From positions 248,001 through 312,000 of the forward strand of contig RSEF01000014.1 of the NCBI GenBank assembly GCA_003993805.1: DNA of 64,000 bases. Direction: 5' to 3'. This DNA is from Himantopus leucocephalus (taxonomy: Eukaryota; Chordata; Aves; Charadriiformes; Recurvirostridae). The notes beneath the pieces are model-generated. The model saw nothing but the letters and a program-made list of their open reading frames with translations. It ran no database searches and was not told the DNA's origin. Position numbers and translations under genes: made by a program. Positions 1-11,700 of this stretch are shown here, piece after piece. Positions within the stretch are counted from its first letter, which is position 1. Every line of letters starts with the position of its first letter.

Positions 1-303
1 TCTTCTTTTTGTCATTCATCTTTGAACTCTGATACCATTTCAGTATTCATCCTCCTGTTACAGTACTCATGTTACACTACTCAGTTTAGTTAGCTGGGAG
101 GCAGCTACACAGATGTTGGACCATCTAGGCAGCCAAAAAAATTGTTTCCCAAGTGCTGCCTTGATTTGGCTTGGACTTGATCCTTTAGGCAAGCAGTTCT
201 TACTGGTGGGTGTTCTCTTAGTTTTCCACATATGCTGAGAGCTGGTCTTGGAAAACCAACTCTGTGGAACATGCTACATTGTTTTCTGTCTTATTTTATT
301 TAG

Positions 304-390
304 GTGGAATTTGTCCAAGAGCTGCCAAAGACAGTCACTGGGAAGATCAAGAGGAACGAATTAAGAAACAAAGAGTGGGGACGGATGTAG
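304..390 (+). CDS. ACSM-family gene, last coding exon only (gene begins left of window)
   Basis: The exon follows an acceptor ending tttatttag and is 87 nt including the TAG stop, exactly the length of the last exon in the two complete ACSM genes further right. It encodes VEFVQELPKTVTGKIKRNEL and then a short RNKEWGRM tail. This is the conserved C-terminal A10 motif of the acyl/aryl-CoA synthetase superfamily; the lysine of TGKI is the residue that contacts the adenylate in the first half-reaction. The preceding exon (VVKAF...YPRK in paralogues) is not present in bases 1-303, so the rest of the gene lies upstream of the window. It is the leftmost member of a same-strand ACSM tandem array. Which ACSM it is cannot be decided from 28 residues. 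Confidence 0.85.
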   Translation: MEFVQELPKTVTGKIKRNELRNKEWGRM

Positions 391-3300
391 GATTGTTTGG
401 AATTTAACACAACTTCTTTCATTCCATATATAAATTTCTTTGATGTAACTACCCTTCTTCTGATCTATTTTTGTTAAATGCCTGAGCGTCAAGAACTATA
501 GATAACACCAAGATGTGATGTTTGCACCTGCTTGCAAAGCTTCTAATGTCAGTACCACGATTGCAGTTCCTGAAGCACTGCTGGGAAAGGGAACAAACCA
601 TACAACTCCATTCTAGTCCTGAATGTCCACGAGTTCACCAGAATTTTGCTGGTAACCCATCTCTTTTAGATAACATCCAAGATCAGTGAAGAGATATTGT
701 TGATAGCGATTGTCTAGCTCCAAGCTGCAGAAAAGGCAGGCATGGATTTGAGTGGTTCAAATGCTCTCTCCTTAAATGCAGCATGTTTAAACTAAACGCA
801 GCTCTCCTATCATCTACAGAAGATGGAAACAGTCCTCTTTATTGATCCCACCATATGACCTTCATAAACCTTTCTTGTTTAATATATGTGTTGATGACAA
901 ACAGTGCCAGCTTCTCTCATGCTTTTACAACAAATACTCTCTCATACAGTAGCTTCGTTGTTCGCCCTCTGTTCTGAGCTTTGCACACAATAGACAAAAC
1001 TCCTGTACCACTTCTGGTGGTCTTTAAAATGAAGTTTGCTGTTGGGCAGGTGACCCAATTTGTAGAACAGACCACGGTTCTTTGTCATAGTACACACGTG
1101 CTATGGGACCAGTCTATTTCTGCAGCCGCTTAGAGGTGAAACCAGTGAAAAAACTCCCTTGATCTGGTTTGCATGATTACATCTCTGTTTAACAATTAGC
1201 TCTTAGCTTTATGAAGAAACATGTACTGTAGTGTACACACCCTTACTTCTTACAGTTGCACATGCAATAGTGGGCCAAACTTTAAGGCTATATCATTTCT
1301 TAGCTGTTGTCCTCATTTTTTTTTTAATTTTGTGTACTCAAAGATTTCATTTTCTGGCATGAATTTTCATTAGTTGACAAAAACATCTCAAGCCTTGGAG
1401 TCCTCTTCTGTTCATTAAATAAGAAGAAATTGCTGAAGAACATTAGCATCTTCATGCAGGAAAGAAGGTCTTTTACAGCTGCATGTCACTGCCTGAAGTT
1501 CTCCATCTACTGCAGCTGTAAAGTATTGGAGAATTCTAATTTTGAGAAAGTAAAATATTTTATTTCTTGAGAGTAAACACGTTGTCAGCGAAACAATTTC
1601 TGTGATAGCAACTACTGAAATGAAAGCAATTGTCAATAAATACAATGTTTACTTCATTCTTTTTTGACAGTAGCTTCATTTTTTGTAATGCTCCTTAGTA
1701 TTTCACAGACATTTCAGAACACTTTTCACTATTTCACTCCTAAGGTTTCTAGGAGCATTAGATTACATGAGTATAAAACTAATCATTAGTTTCTTGAATG
1801 CACTTGTTTGGGCATATCATTTGTCACTGCCTCAAGCTCTTTTTCTGTACCCAATTTAGTTTCCTTTAGAAGCCATGTGTTCCTGGACCTTCCAGGGAAA
1901 GATCTTCTAGATATTTCTGCTTGGTTTCAAACAAAAAAGTATTTAAAAATAACAAAAAGTGGACAGAACAACAAAAAGTCGGCAAAAAGTGGGATGATAA
2001 ACAAATGTACAAACTGGAATTCAGAGCCCCTGGAAACTATCCTTGTCTCTGCAGTTAGCTGTTTGGCCAGGTAAATTCCAGTAATGTCCCAGGATTGGGA
2101 CATTGATTTTTATTTTTTTTCCCCCTCACCAAATTTAAGGACCTAAAATCAAGTAACTAGATTCAGAGTTGGGAAAGTTCAGAGCCTTAAAAATAAAAGG
2201 TCTAAATGAAACTACCACACTGAAGATGAGTTTTACCACTGATTTGAGTGGAGTCATGACTCGACTCTGTAAATTCTAGTGTGGCTCATTAGAATAATTC
2301 GCTCCAGGCTTCAACTGTAGAACTGTCACCTACAGTGATCCCTTGCTTAGCTGACCTTAGAAACTGGGTTTCTGTTGCGCTCTAGTACCCAGTTTTTTGC
2401 ATGAATGGGCTAGGATCAAAGTCAAGCAGAGTGCCAGGTTATTCATGCCACGTGCTGTGGCTGTAGTCTGGGAGGTGCTCTGCTCCATGCTGCAGCAACC
2501 TCTTATCATTGATATTCAGTAAACTTTTCTGTCTCGTGTTCTAGGTAGATGGTTTGTTTAATTCTCCTCCTCTGCCCAGGACCAGAGAATCGCCAATACA
2601 TTTCCTCTGATCCATGCAGAATGATTTCAGAGACACAGGCTTGCAGCTACAAACAGTTGAAAGCAAAACACATCTCTCTAGCACATGGCTTGCTTTTGGA
2701 GCCACTAAGTTTGAAACTTGACTGGATTGTATCATTCTGGCTGAAAAATATAATTTTCAATAGACTAGCCTTTCCCTCAGAGACCTCTTCTCCATCCCTT
2801 TTACAGTCCAGCTTCAATTCGATGTTAATCTCGGAGACAATAGAAAAGGTAATACCTGCATCATAAAAGGTATTTTGTATCAAATATATTTTGATGCATT
2901 ATTTCCTGAGAGTTTAGCCTCTCATCTAAAGCCTATGGAAGGGACACGGTGACTTTGGTACGTATGGTCTTTACAGGGATTAAGGAAGTGCAACATTATG
3001 ATGAGGTTGTAAAACAACCTCACCCAGGTGTTAATGCTGCTGGTGCCTCTGCATGTTTTACCTAATGTCTGCAAAGACAATGCTGTTCTCCCTTGTGTCA
3101 GGATAACAAGGATACAGAAATGGATCATAAGGAGAAAGTTGTGTTGTTGGGACACTCTGGTCTCAGCCTCATGCTTCAGAAGATAATTAGCCCTTTCTTT
3201 TGGTGTTTTATGTGTGTTTAGAATGGGCAACACAGCTGTTCTAAGGACAGCAAACAAGTAAAATAACTGATTATAGTTCTTTTAGAGGACTTGTTTGTTT

Positions 3301-5500
3301 CTTTTGAAGTTTTATAAAGGAGAGAAAAGTCGTCAGTTTCAGCTGGGGACAGGGAACACATTTCCTTTTCAATGTTTTCCCTTTAGTGGTCATATAATTT
3401 TTTTTTCTGATTTGGGATAGTGTCAGCACAAGTCCTGAAAATGCATTGCTACAGATGAGGGACCAGCAGTTTTATTGCAGCAAGATTCAAAATCACATTT
3501 TTGGTGGTAGGATGAGAACCATGTGCACGTGTCCCCTTCTTTTGAAGGCATGTCTCTTGTCTTCCAGCCGCTAGCCAGGAGTGGAATTCTCAATGCAAGG
3601 TTGGGAGTATTTGGTGTGTTTTTATATTGTGAGGCATGTTATTATGTATAGTATAAGACTATTAAATTGTACAAGCAACACGTATTTATACTGAAGACTA
3701 TTTTGAAATAGGTATGAACATAAGACCTCATCTTTTGCTTTAAGAACCCGTCCGAAGTAAATGAAATGAGACCTGAGATTATATTCAGTATGTGAGAAAT
3801 AATCCTTTCATATAAGATGCTGTCATACATTATGAGAAACTCCTAAGTTGTAGAAATTCATAGTATGTGCTTAGTGTTGCATGTATACCTATATATTCTC
3901 TGTGTTTATATGTATAGAGAGAGCGTATGTATTTTGGCACATAAAATTGCTCTGCTTGCATTAGTAAGAAAGTTAATATTTAGTTTTATGTCTAGAAATC
4001 CTTAATACATTTCCAGAATATGTTTGGAACTTGGTCTTGCAGATTTACTGGATGGTGATTTTTGTGACTTTGCGCGTGTTGTTTTAGCCAGTCCATTGAG
4101 CAGGAGCATTTTATAAGTGATCTACAACTTCATCTCCTTTCCCACAATACAAAAAGTGGGAGAAAAGCTGTAACAAAAACCAGAGCAGCCATTAGGTGAG
4201 TTTGGTTTTAGGCTTTTCAGATTGTTGATGTAAAACCAATTATTATGCTAATACTTGATCTGAGTCTTAATAGTACCCCGTAAGAATAAAAAAGAATACA
4301 ATTTATAAATTAAATGGATGTAAGCATATCTGTGTGAGAAGGATTCACTATTGAAAAGATCAGTTAAAGAAGGGGTAATTTGACAAGTTCAGCCATCATA
4401 TTCAAGTGTTAGATTTAAGATGCAGACCACAACTCACCATCAGTGTCTGAGCTCCCATCAGCTGTGGCAGAGCAACAGATTCCAGCAGCTGCTTGTTTCC
4501 TAATGGATTCCTTTACAGTCCTAAAATCCAGAATAAAGTTATCTTCAGGCACAATCTCACAGGCTTCTAGTGGGTGTAGAAAATGAAATCCCCCATGAGA
4601 GCAAGAAGTTTGTTTAATGGCATTCTACCAGAAGAAGAGTGAACAAAATAAGGTTGTGGTGAACTCCGGCTGCAGCGGCGTCTGTCTGCTGAGGAGCCCA
4701 TGCTCCACACAGCTCTGTGCTCTCAAGTCAGGTTCCCCTTGAGAGAGGGAGGTTGCGGGAACCACAGTCCTCTGCTTTCTAAGGCCTCTGTGCCACACAT
4801 TTCAGATAAATGGGTCAATTGGAGAAGGTAACACACTTTGCCTCTTTAATTTGGATGTTTACACTTCCAGTGGGTGATACAGCATGTGGATACATTTCCA
4901 AAAAAATGTTTATCTCAGCCCTTTATGATGCTTTCATAAAAGATCAGTATTTGTTTTCCTGTGGTACTTCATAGGCAATCAGGTGCGGAAGTGAGGTTAT
5001 TTACTGGGTAAGGGCCCAGGCATTCACAGCTAGATTCTTTAAACCTCATTGTCTATTATTATTATTATGGTCAAACTGGCTAGTTCTGGATAGAAAGCAT
5101 TATTTTCTTAGTAAATGAAATAACAGAAATTTGAAGGAAGCCGAAAGGACTTTGTGTGCTTCCCTTAATCAGATTAAATACTTCCACAGTCTTTTTTCCC
5201 TTACCCGTGCTTATGATCTGCATCAAAATGACACTAACCCCTTCTACTAGGTGACATGAAGCTACAGTCCTGAGAGATTCGTGAAGGAATCAGGCCTGTT
5301 AATGAGCGGAAAGAGGATTATGTAAATTCACAATGTCTGCATCTGCTTAACCCCATTTGAAAATTCCTTTTTCTTATTAAAAAGTTCCTTTATAATTTTT
5401 TTCTCATCATTACCAAGCTGTAGGTGAATTTGAATTCCTCTGATACACTATGGGGTCTGTCTGAGACAGGTTGGATAAAATTTGACTATTCCTTGTTTTT
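391..5500. other. Intergenic or 3'-UTR stretch, no gene recognised
   Basis: This begins with the 3' UTR of the leftmost ACSM gene, followed by AT-rich sequence. The open frames are short, overlap on both strands and show no family motif. I saw no CR1 or LTR segment here. Weak resemblances to ACSM exon 2 near 2549-2620 and to exon 7 near 2915-2955 are too poor to call and are listed under rejected items. Confidence 0.5.
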
Positions 5501-8500
5501 TCCATGGATTCAGGGATCATGCATCTTTTCACGTGGCAAGCTACAGTGGCAACCTTGCTATCCAGATCAAACCAGCAAGGCCTTTCTGTCTTTATGCTAG
5601 ATATGTGGTAAGGAATCAGACCTATTTGGGGGAATGTTTTCCATTCACTAGTGACTTTTGAAGTGCCTCCCTCCAAACAGGTATGCTTAGCTTATGAAAA
5701 CCCGGGTTTTTCACTCAGCTCTGAAGGCATCATAACTGATCTCAGAAGCACTGGATTTGCTTTACCATTGAACCAAAGATTTCAGAATTATTTGCCAAGC
5801 TCTGCTTCTTAATACCAAATTCTTATTTCCTAGGTATCACATTGGGCTGCTTGAAGTAGAAGAGGGAGTGCCCTGACAGAGCATCCAGCAGGAGCTGAAA
5901 GAGCTGCTGTCACCAACCCAGACCCCACTGGAGGAGAGGTAAGGACATTGATATTAGGATTTACCTAAAACTTCTAATGTATGTGTATATTGAGAAATAG
6001 CTATGCTTGTGAGGGAAATCTTGGCTTGTATTAACATTGTAAAGATGCAGACCAGTGTTTTCAAATACATTTGAGGAGACAAAGAGACGAGACAAAGAGG
6101 CATCTAACTTTCTTTTGATTTCAGAAAATTCAGGGCACCTAGACCAATTTGAAACTCTGGCAATGGCTTCTCTAAATCCCAATGAGATCCTACACCTTGA
6201 AGCAACATTCCCTAGCTATCCTTCTTAGGAAAGCCATTACACAAATGTGGCCCACCTATGTCACCTCTCCTTGAACACTGTGAGGACATGATGTGGCTGC
6301 CCAGACACCAGTGAAGAATTCCTGTCTGCTGGGAATGCCACTATGCTCACTATGAGTAGTTTTAAGGCCCATTTGTGGAGCTCAACAAGCGATGAAAAAC
6401 AGAAAGTTGTTCAGCGTCTGACTCGGAACCTTTTATTTCCACTGACTTGAAAGAAATTTGATTGTAGAAAATTGCGTTATTCACCTTAGTCTTTCTATTG
6501 AACATTATTCATCAACTTAGTGATTGCTGAGTGTTGCCTTACTCTAGCTCTCTGCTTTAGGTGGTAAAAGCTTTTATTGTTCTGTCTCCTGCATTGACAT
6601 CTCATGATCCTGAAAAACTAATTCTTCAGCTGCAAAATCATGCGAAAAAAACGTTACTGCACCTTATGAAAACCAGAGAAAGGTAAGTATCACTGAGTTC
6701 AGAATATACAAGTAGTTCCTGGCAATCCACCCTAAAATTAAAAGTCCTCTAATCAAACCTAACAATCAGATTAGAAATACAATCCGGTTATATTTTGGAA
6801 TAGTAGAATTTTGCTTTTTTTCTCCTGGAACCTCTTTTAATAAGGTTTTGAAATGTAACATTGAAAATCTTACCCCATCCTAACTACATAAGTAAACACT
6901 GCTTAGCTGAACATGATAGGCCTATCCTGATAGGATCTGATGTTGTCTTCTTACATTGAAACTACAGATGAACCTATATTAGATTTCACTGTGATTATGT
7001 ACAGGGAAATGAAATGTTCCTTCACCTAATCAAATTGTGTCTATAAGCATAAATTTATCCTCATTATTTTAAACAAAAGAATCAGATTTTACAAATTAAA
7101 TACAGTTATAAAATATTTAATGTATTTCTAGACATTTTGAAAGACTAACTGAACAGAGAAAGATAATGCTTGGCTGTTACAATAACAGGACTGTTGGATA
7201 CTATAGCGTGGGCGAAAGCCTCAGCTGGCAACAATCAATAGCCTGTCAGGTTCCTCAGCAGAGTTATCACAGTTTGCAGTGGTCACAGATTATCAGGCTC
7301 AAAGGATACAGCAGGTTTGGTGGAATCTCAGCATGATTTTCACATCTCGTTACTGGTGGCAGTGGGCTGTGCAGAGGTAAACAGTACTACAGCCTTTCCA
7401 GGTGAGGCAGGAATCAAACTCCACTAGCAGAGTATGTAGAATGGTTGGAAAGAACCCCAGGGTGTCCACATTCAGAGTTAAACATGAATAGTTCATCAGG
7501 AGTAGCAGGATAAGCCCCACCTGGCTAAGCAATGATGCACCAGCTCCCACCAAAAGTCTTCAGAAAAGACATCACTGTCTGTCTTTGGCTTCCCTCAGTT
7601 TCTGCACAGGGTTCCAACAACACTGATGCAGGGTTTTAAATTTCTCTTCCCTTTCCCTGAGTAACATCTTTGTTCTGGGAGATTAATTTTTCTCTCCTTG
7701 ATTCTATCAGAACAGAGGGAAAACATGCTGAGTATTTTAAATATAATCCCATTTTTGGAGTGGAATAACTAGAAATAGCATTAGATTAAGTGCAATCATA
7801 AAAACATTGAAAATGTTTAATCTGGTCACAATTTCAGAATCCTATTCTTTTTAAGCACATTGAGATTTCAAATATGATTGAGTACTTTTTGGCAAAGTAA
7901 TCCACTTTGTCTGAAGTAATCAGATTGTTCATGTAATCCATTTATTCTACATAAGTAATAAATTTTTTAACATAATCTAATTACGACCTTGGGAAGTCAT
8001 CTTTTTTAAAGCAATCTTAAAATATAATCCTGGAACAGATTCTTGGGTTTTGGTACTGGTCTATGTTGAGCTTTAAACAGATCTGACTAGATTTTCCCCT
8101 GAGCCCTGTTATAGTGGTGTAAATTGCTCATTACAGGAGGGAAGGTCATGCTCAGGAGCTTTCCTCTCTGCTGTGGTCACAGACTTCCCAGTCTATACAT
8201 TGGGTCAGTCAGACTCACCAACATATTAGTGCAGTTTTGTAATGATACAAAACCTGAACCTGACCCGAAAAAAATGAAGAAACAAACAGGTGAATCAAAA
8301 TGTTGCTGTTTGGTGCTTGGGCAGGAGTTCTAGCTCTGCCTCATTGACCAGGGTTTCACACAACCAAATAAATCCCCTTAGTTGCTCCCTTTGAAATCCA
8401 GGTTCTGCTCAAATTCAGTGGTGTGTGATTGTCCCGCACTACTGATTTGAGGAATTACTGAGCCACCCAACTGATGAGCTCTGTTTCTCTGGAACGTAAC

Positions 8501-8752
8501 TTGTTCTTTTTCTTGGGCACTGGGACTGATGTGCTGCCTGCCTGCTTTGTCCTCAGAAGAGCCCGTAGCTTTTAAAACCGCAGGCTTGCCACAAAAGAGA
8601 ACACAGCTTACAATCAAGCTGTGTCAAACTGCGAAGTATTGTTGTTATTTCTCTTTACAGATGAGTTGGAGTTTGTTCAACAACTACCGAAGATGATGTC
8701 TGGGAAAATCCAAAGGAAGAAACTAAGGAACAAAGAGTGGGGAAGAGCTTAG
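5501..8752 (+). pseudogene. Decayed ACSM copy (relic of exons 9, 11, 12 and 13)
   Basis: Four segments match the 3' exons of the complete ACSM genes in order. About 5501-5607 resembles exon 9 (readable core GNLAIQIKPARPFCLYARYV, then gtaagg); its first half no longer reads. 5834-5938 is exon 11 between tag and gtaagg; it is 105 nt where paralogues have 100, and the 5-nt insertion after GLLEVE shifts the frame into TGA. 6561-6682 is exon 12 (VVKAFIVLSPALTSHDPEKL), 122 nt against 120; a 2-nt insertion before the VTAPY block breaks the frame. 8666-8752 is exon 13, 87 nt, open and ending in TAG ([18 protein letters not shown]), with the acceptor apparently 5 nt downstream of the ancestral AG. Exon 10, which carries the TGDRG motif, is missing from 5608-5833, and I recognise nothing of exons 1-8. 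The frameshifts do not cancel, so this copy cannot encode a full synthetase. Confidence 0.8.
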
Positions 8753-11700
8753 CTTTGCTGCTGAGCTCCCGATCAGAACATGCTCATCCTGGACTGCTTT
8801 TCTGCCTTCTGTCATCCTGTTCCTTATCAGTCTTAAGAGGTGCTGAACAACCTTCCAAATAACAGTAGAAGCTACCAATTTTTGTTCTGGTCCTTTGGGG
8901 TGTTTCTAAAGCAATATATTCCCTATAATTTTAAGTGTATGTGGGTGAAACTGTTTTGAAAATAATGATAAAAGAGGAGAAATCAGACTTTCTTTAGCTT
9001 TTGCCTTTATTTTTGTGTGTGCATTGTTATCACTGAAACCCACAAAGTATGCAACTATGTGTCAGTTACTGTTTTGTGAGAATGTTTTTTAATAATTGTT
9101 GATCATCAGACTTCCAGCTTTAGCCAGTCTGGGTCACGTACAGTTTCAGGATTAAATATAATGAAGGATTTCCTGGACTGAGTAGTCAGTTCAGACTGTG
9201 AGATATTTCCATAACAGTCAAGCACAGTTACGTGGGTATGGGTGCAGCAGAGGTTTAGATCATCCCTGTTAGGTCACATCTCACATTTCTTGTCACCCCT
9301 CTGTAGCATTTGCACCTCACACTGTGCTGCTACAGCACAGCCTGCGTACTCTTTATTCTTGCTTCAGAAGATATAAGTAGTAGTTGAGCTCTATGACCAA
9401 GGCTTTATTTACTGGAAGCACAAAAACACCAGTGAACCAAAAAAAACCCCAGGATTATTCATCTCAAAATTTCCTGGTTCTGCTGTAAAGCCACTATGTG
9501 GTACCCATGAACACATCTGCTGTTGTACCAAGAGCCTGGGGAAATAGCAAACGTGCTGAGTAGTAAAGGTGTTGATGACCTTTCAGGACAACTAATTGAG
9601 TTATTAGCTGGCAAACAAACACAAGTCCCAGGAGAGGCTCTGCCAGGAGGATTCTGCAGGTGGATCTCACCTCTTTCATACTCTTAAGCTCTGAAATGGA
9701 TATTGCTTTACTTTCCACCTACAAAGCACGTAATTGCTCGAGGTCGAAAACAAATGCACAAAATACTGCATCCATGTTGATTATGTGAATCTAAATAGAT
9801 CTGAGTTTGCACTACTGAAACCAGGGGATAGTTGAAAATTTATTTCTTTAGGAGCAGACTTAGACCTCAAATGAAAAAAAAAAAAAAAACCAAAACAAAA
9901 AAACNCCCAATCTCTGGAGTATTTGCACGTTGAAAGAGTTACATTTTTTTCAGGAAATTACAAAAGTGACTGAAAGGAGGTGGTTTTGTTTTTTTTATTC
10001 ATCAGTCCTTTGGAGATTCATTCCACAGAGAAAGTCTTTAGGCTGCCTCCTGTCCGAAGTGGTGTACTTGAAGTAAGCAACAAACATGTCAGAGAGGAAC
10101 TGCATCATCTGCCTTGGATGGTTCTCTACTACACTGGTGTCAACAGCTGCTCTGAATTCTACTTTCTGGGAGCAGGTAGTTACATTTTGGTGAGCAAATG
10201 AGAAACTTCTCTGGATTTCATTGCTACTACCATGAAGATCACTGGTCAACTGTTTTTTTTTTCCATGTGTTCTGGTGGAAGGCTGCTATAGTACACTCAC
10301 TGTTTTGGGGCTTCTTATTTGTTTGTTCTAGGACTTTGAGGGCAAATTACGCTTATCTATCTGTGTGTGTATCACCCATCATTATTGCACTGAATAATGG
10401 TTAATGACATTTCCAAACAGTAGCAGCTGTGTTGTGTGTCTCAAAACGTATTTACATGGTGCAGGCAGCCAGGGGGATGTCACTAGAGCTGTTGCTGTAA
10501 ATCCCTGAGTGCTTTTAGGAATTTACCCTGTTTTACCCTGGGAAAAGGGCCAAATCTAACTGCCTTGCAAACTTGTGAGCAAACTCACTCCTTGATTTCA
10601 GTCTCTCCACGTTGGGTTGAAGATGGGCTTAATGCCCTCTCATGTACATACGCTAGAAACACCATGTGTTCAGAATGGCTTTTTGTGTGTGTGTGTGCAT
10701 TACACAGCTCAAAAGCCACTTAACAGCCACGGTAAAGTGAGGAATGGGAGAAGTCATTTGCAACATGGGAAGAGCAGATGGAAGATATTTTGCCCTGTTA
10801 CAGAGGCATGAAGTTCCTCAAACCCCGACCCAAACATTCTTGCTCTGAATTTCACTGTATGTGTTCCTGAAGTGTAAATTCAAAGAACTGAGCACTGCAC
10901 TGTGTTTTTCTCCAGGTTTCACTGGGAATTTCATGTGGTTGTCATTGCCCTGTCCATTTTAATTTCTCTGACTGAGTACATGGGCTTCCAGGCACCTTAA
11001 GACATAGTTATCCTTGCTCCCAATCTTGATTGAAAAATAGTAAGAGGAGAAGCAGAACCAGTTAAATAGCAGTCGGATCAGAAAAATGGGGTAATTCTCT
11101 TTTCAGATCACCTTAACATCAGTAAGCAGTGTCACTTCAGGCTGTCTGCTGTGTGCTCTTTTTAAAAAGTATTAAAATGAGACAGGTAGCCTATAATTAC
11201 TTTAGCTTTGAGTATCTGCTTTTCCAGAATATCATGCATGATCTACCAAGCTGGGGAGAGTCATCTCCTAGCAGTGAACTCTTCAGCAGTAGGTCAGGCT
11301 CTGAGTCCACAACAGGACACAGAAGACAGGGAGAGAGAGGTTGTATATGACTCGTGCAAAGACACTGATGCCAATTTGGACAGTTTACTTCTGAGTAATT
11401 TCAGATTGCAAAAGTGACTTGAAAGCTTTCAGATACCCCTAACACACAGCAATTTGGTGGTTTTCCTGGAAGATTGGCTGTGCATTGACGCCTGCAGCGA
11501 TTCCACACGTGGGCTTTAACAGCCTGGTTCTGCCTCTCCATAGTCCATTACTTCCATGGCTGTTATCTGTGCTTGTTGTTTCTAGCAGCATCTCTGACTG
11601 TTTCGTGACTATGTCCCTTAATTATACCCTTTATTATTTAATTATACCCCATAAAGGGTATATTTCTATCTATAGGGTATATATCTATATTCTATATAGA

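Noticed and set aside
2549..2620. Faint resemblance to ACSM exon 2 (attctcctcctctgcccagg, then ccagag).
   Set aside because: Only a short, gapped match to the ILPRIPEW region; no exon borders, and the flanking sequence does not align by eye.
2910..2955. Possible relic of ACSM exon 7 (aaagcctatggaagg, then a gtacgt-like donor).
   Set aside because: The match is limited to a few codons, spacing to the donor is wrong, and the upstream part of the exon is absent.
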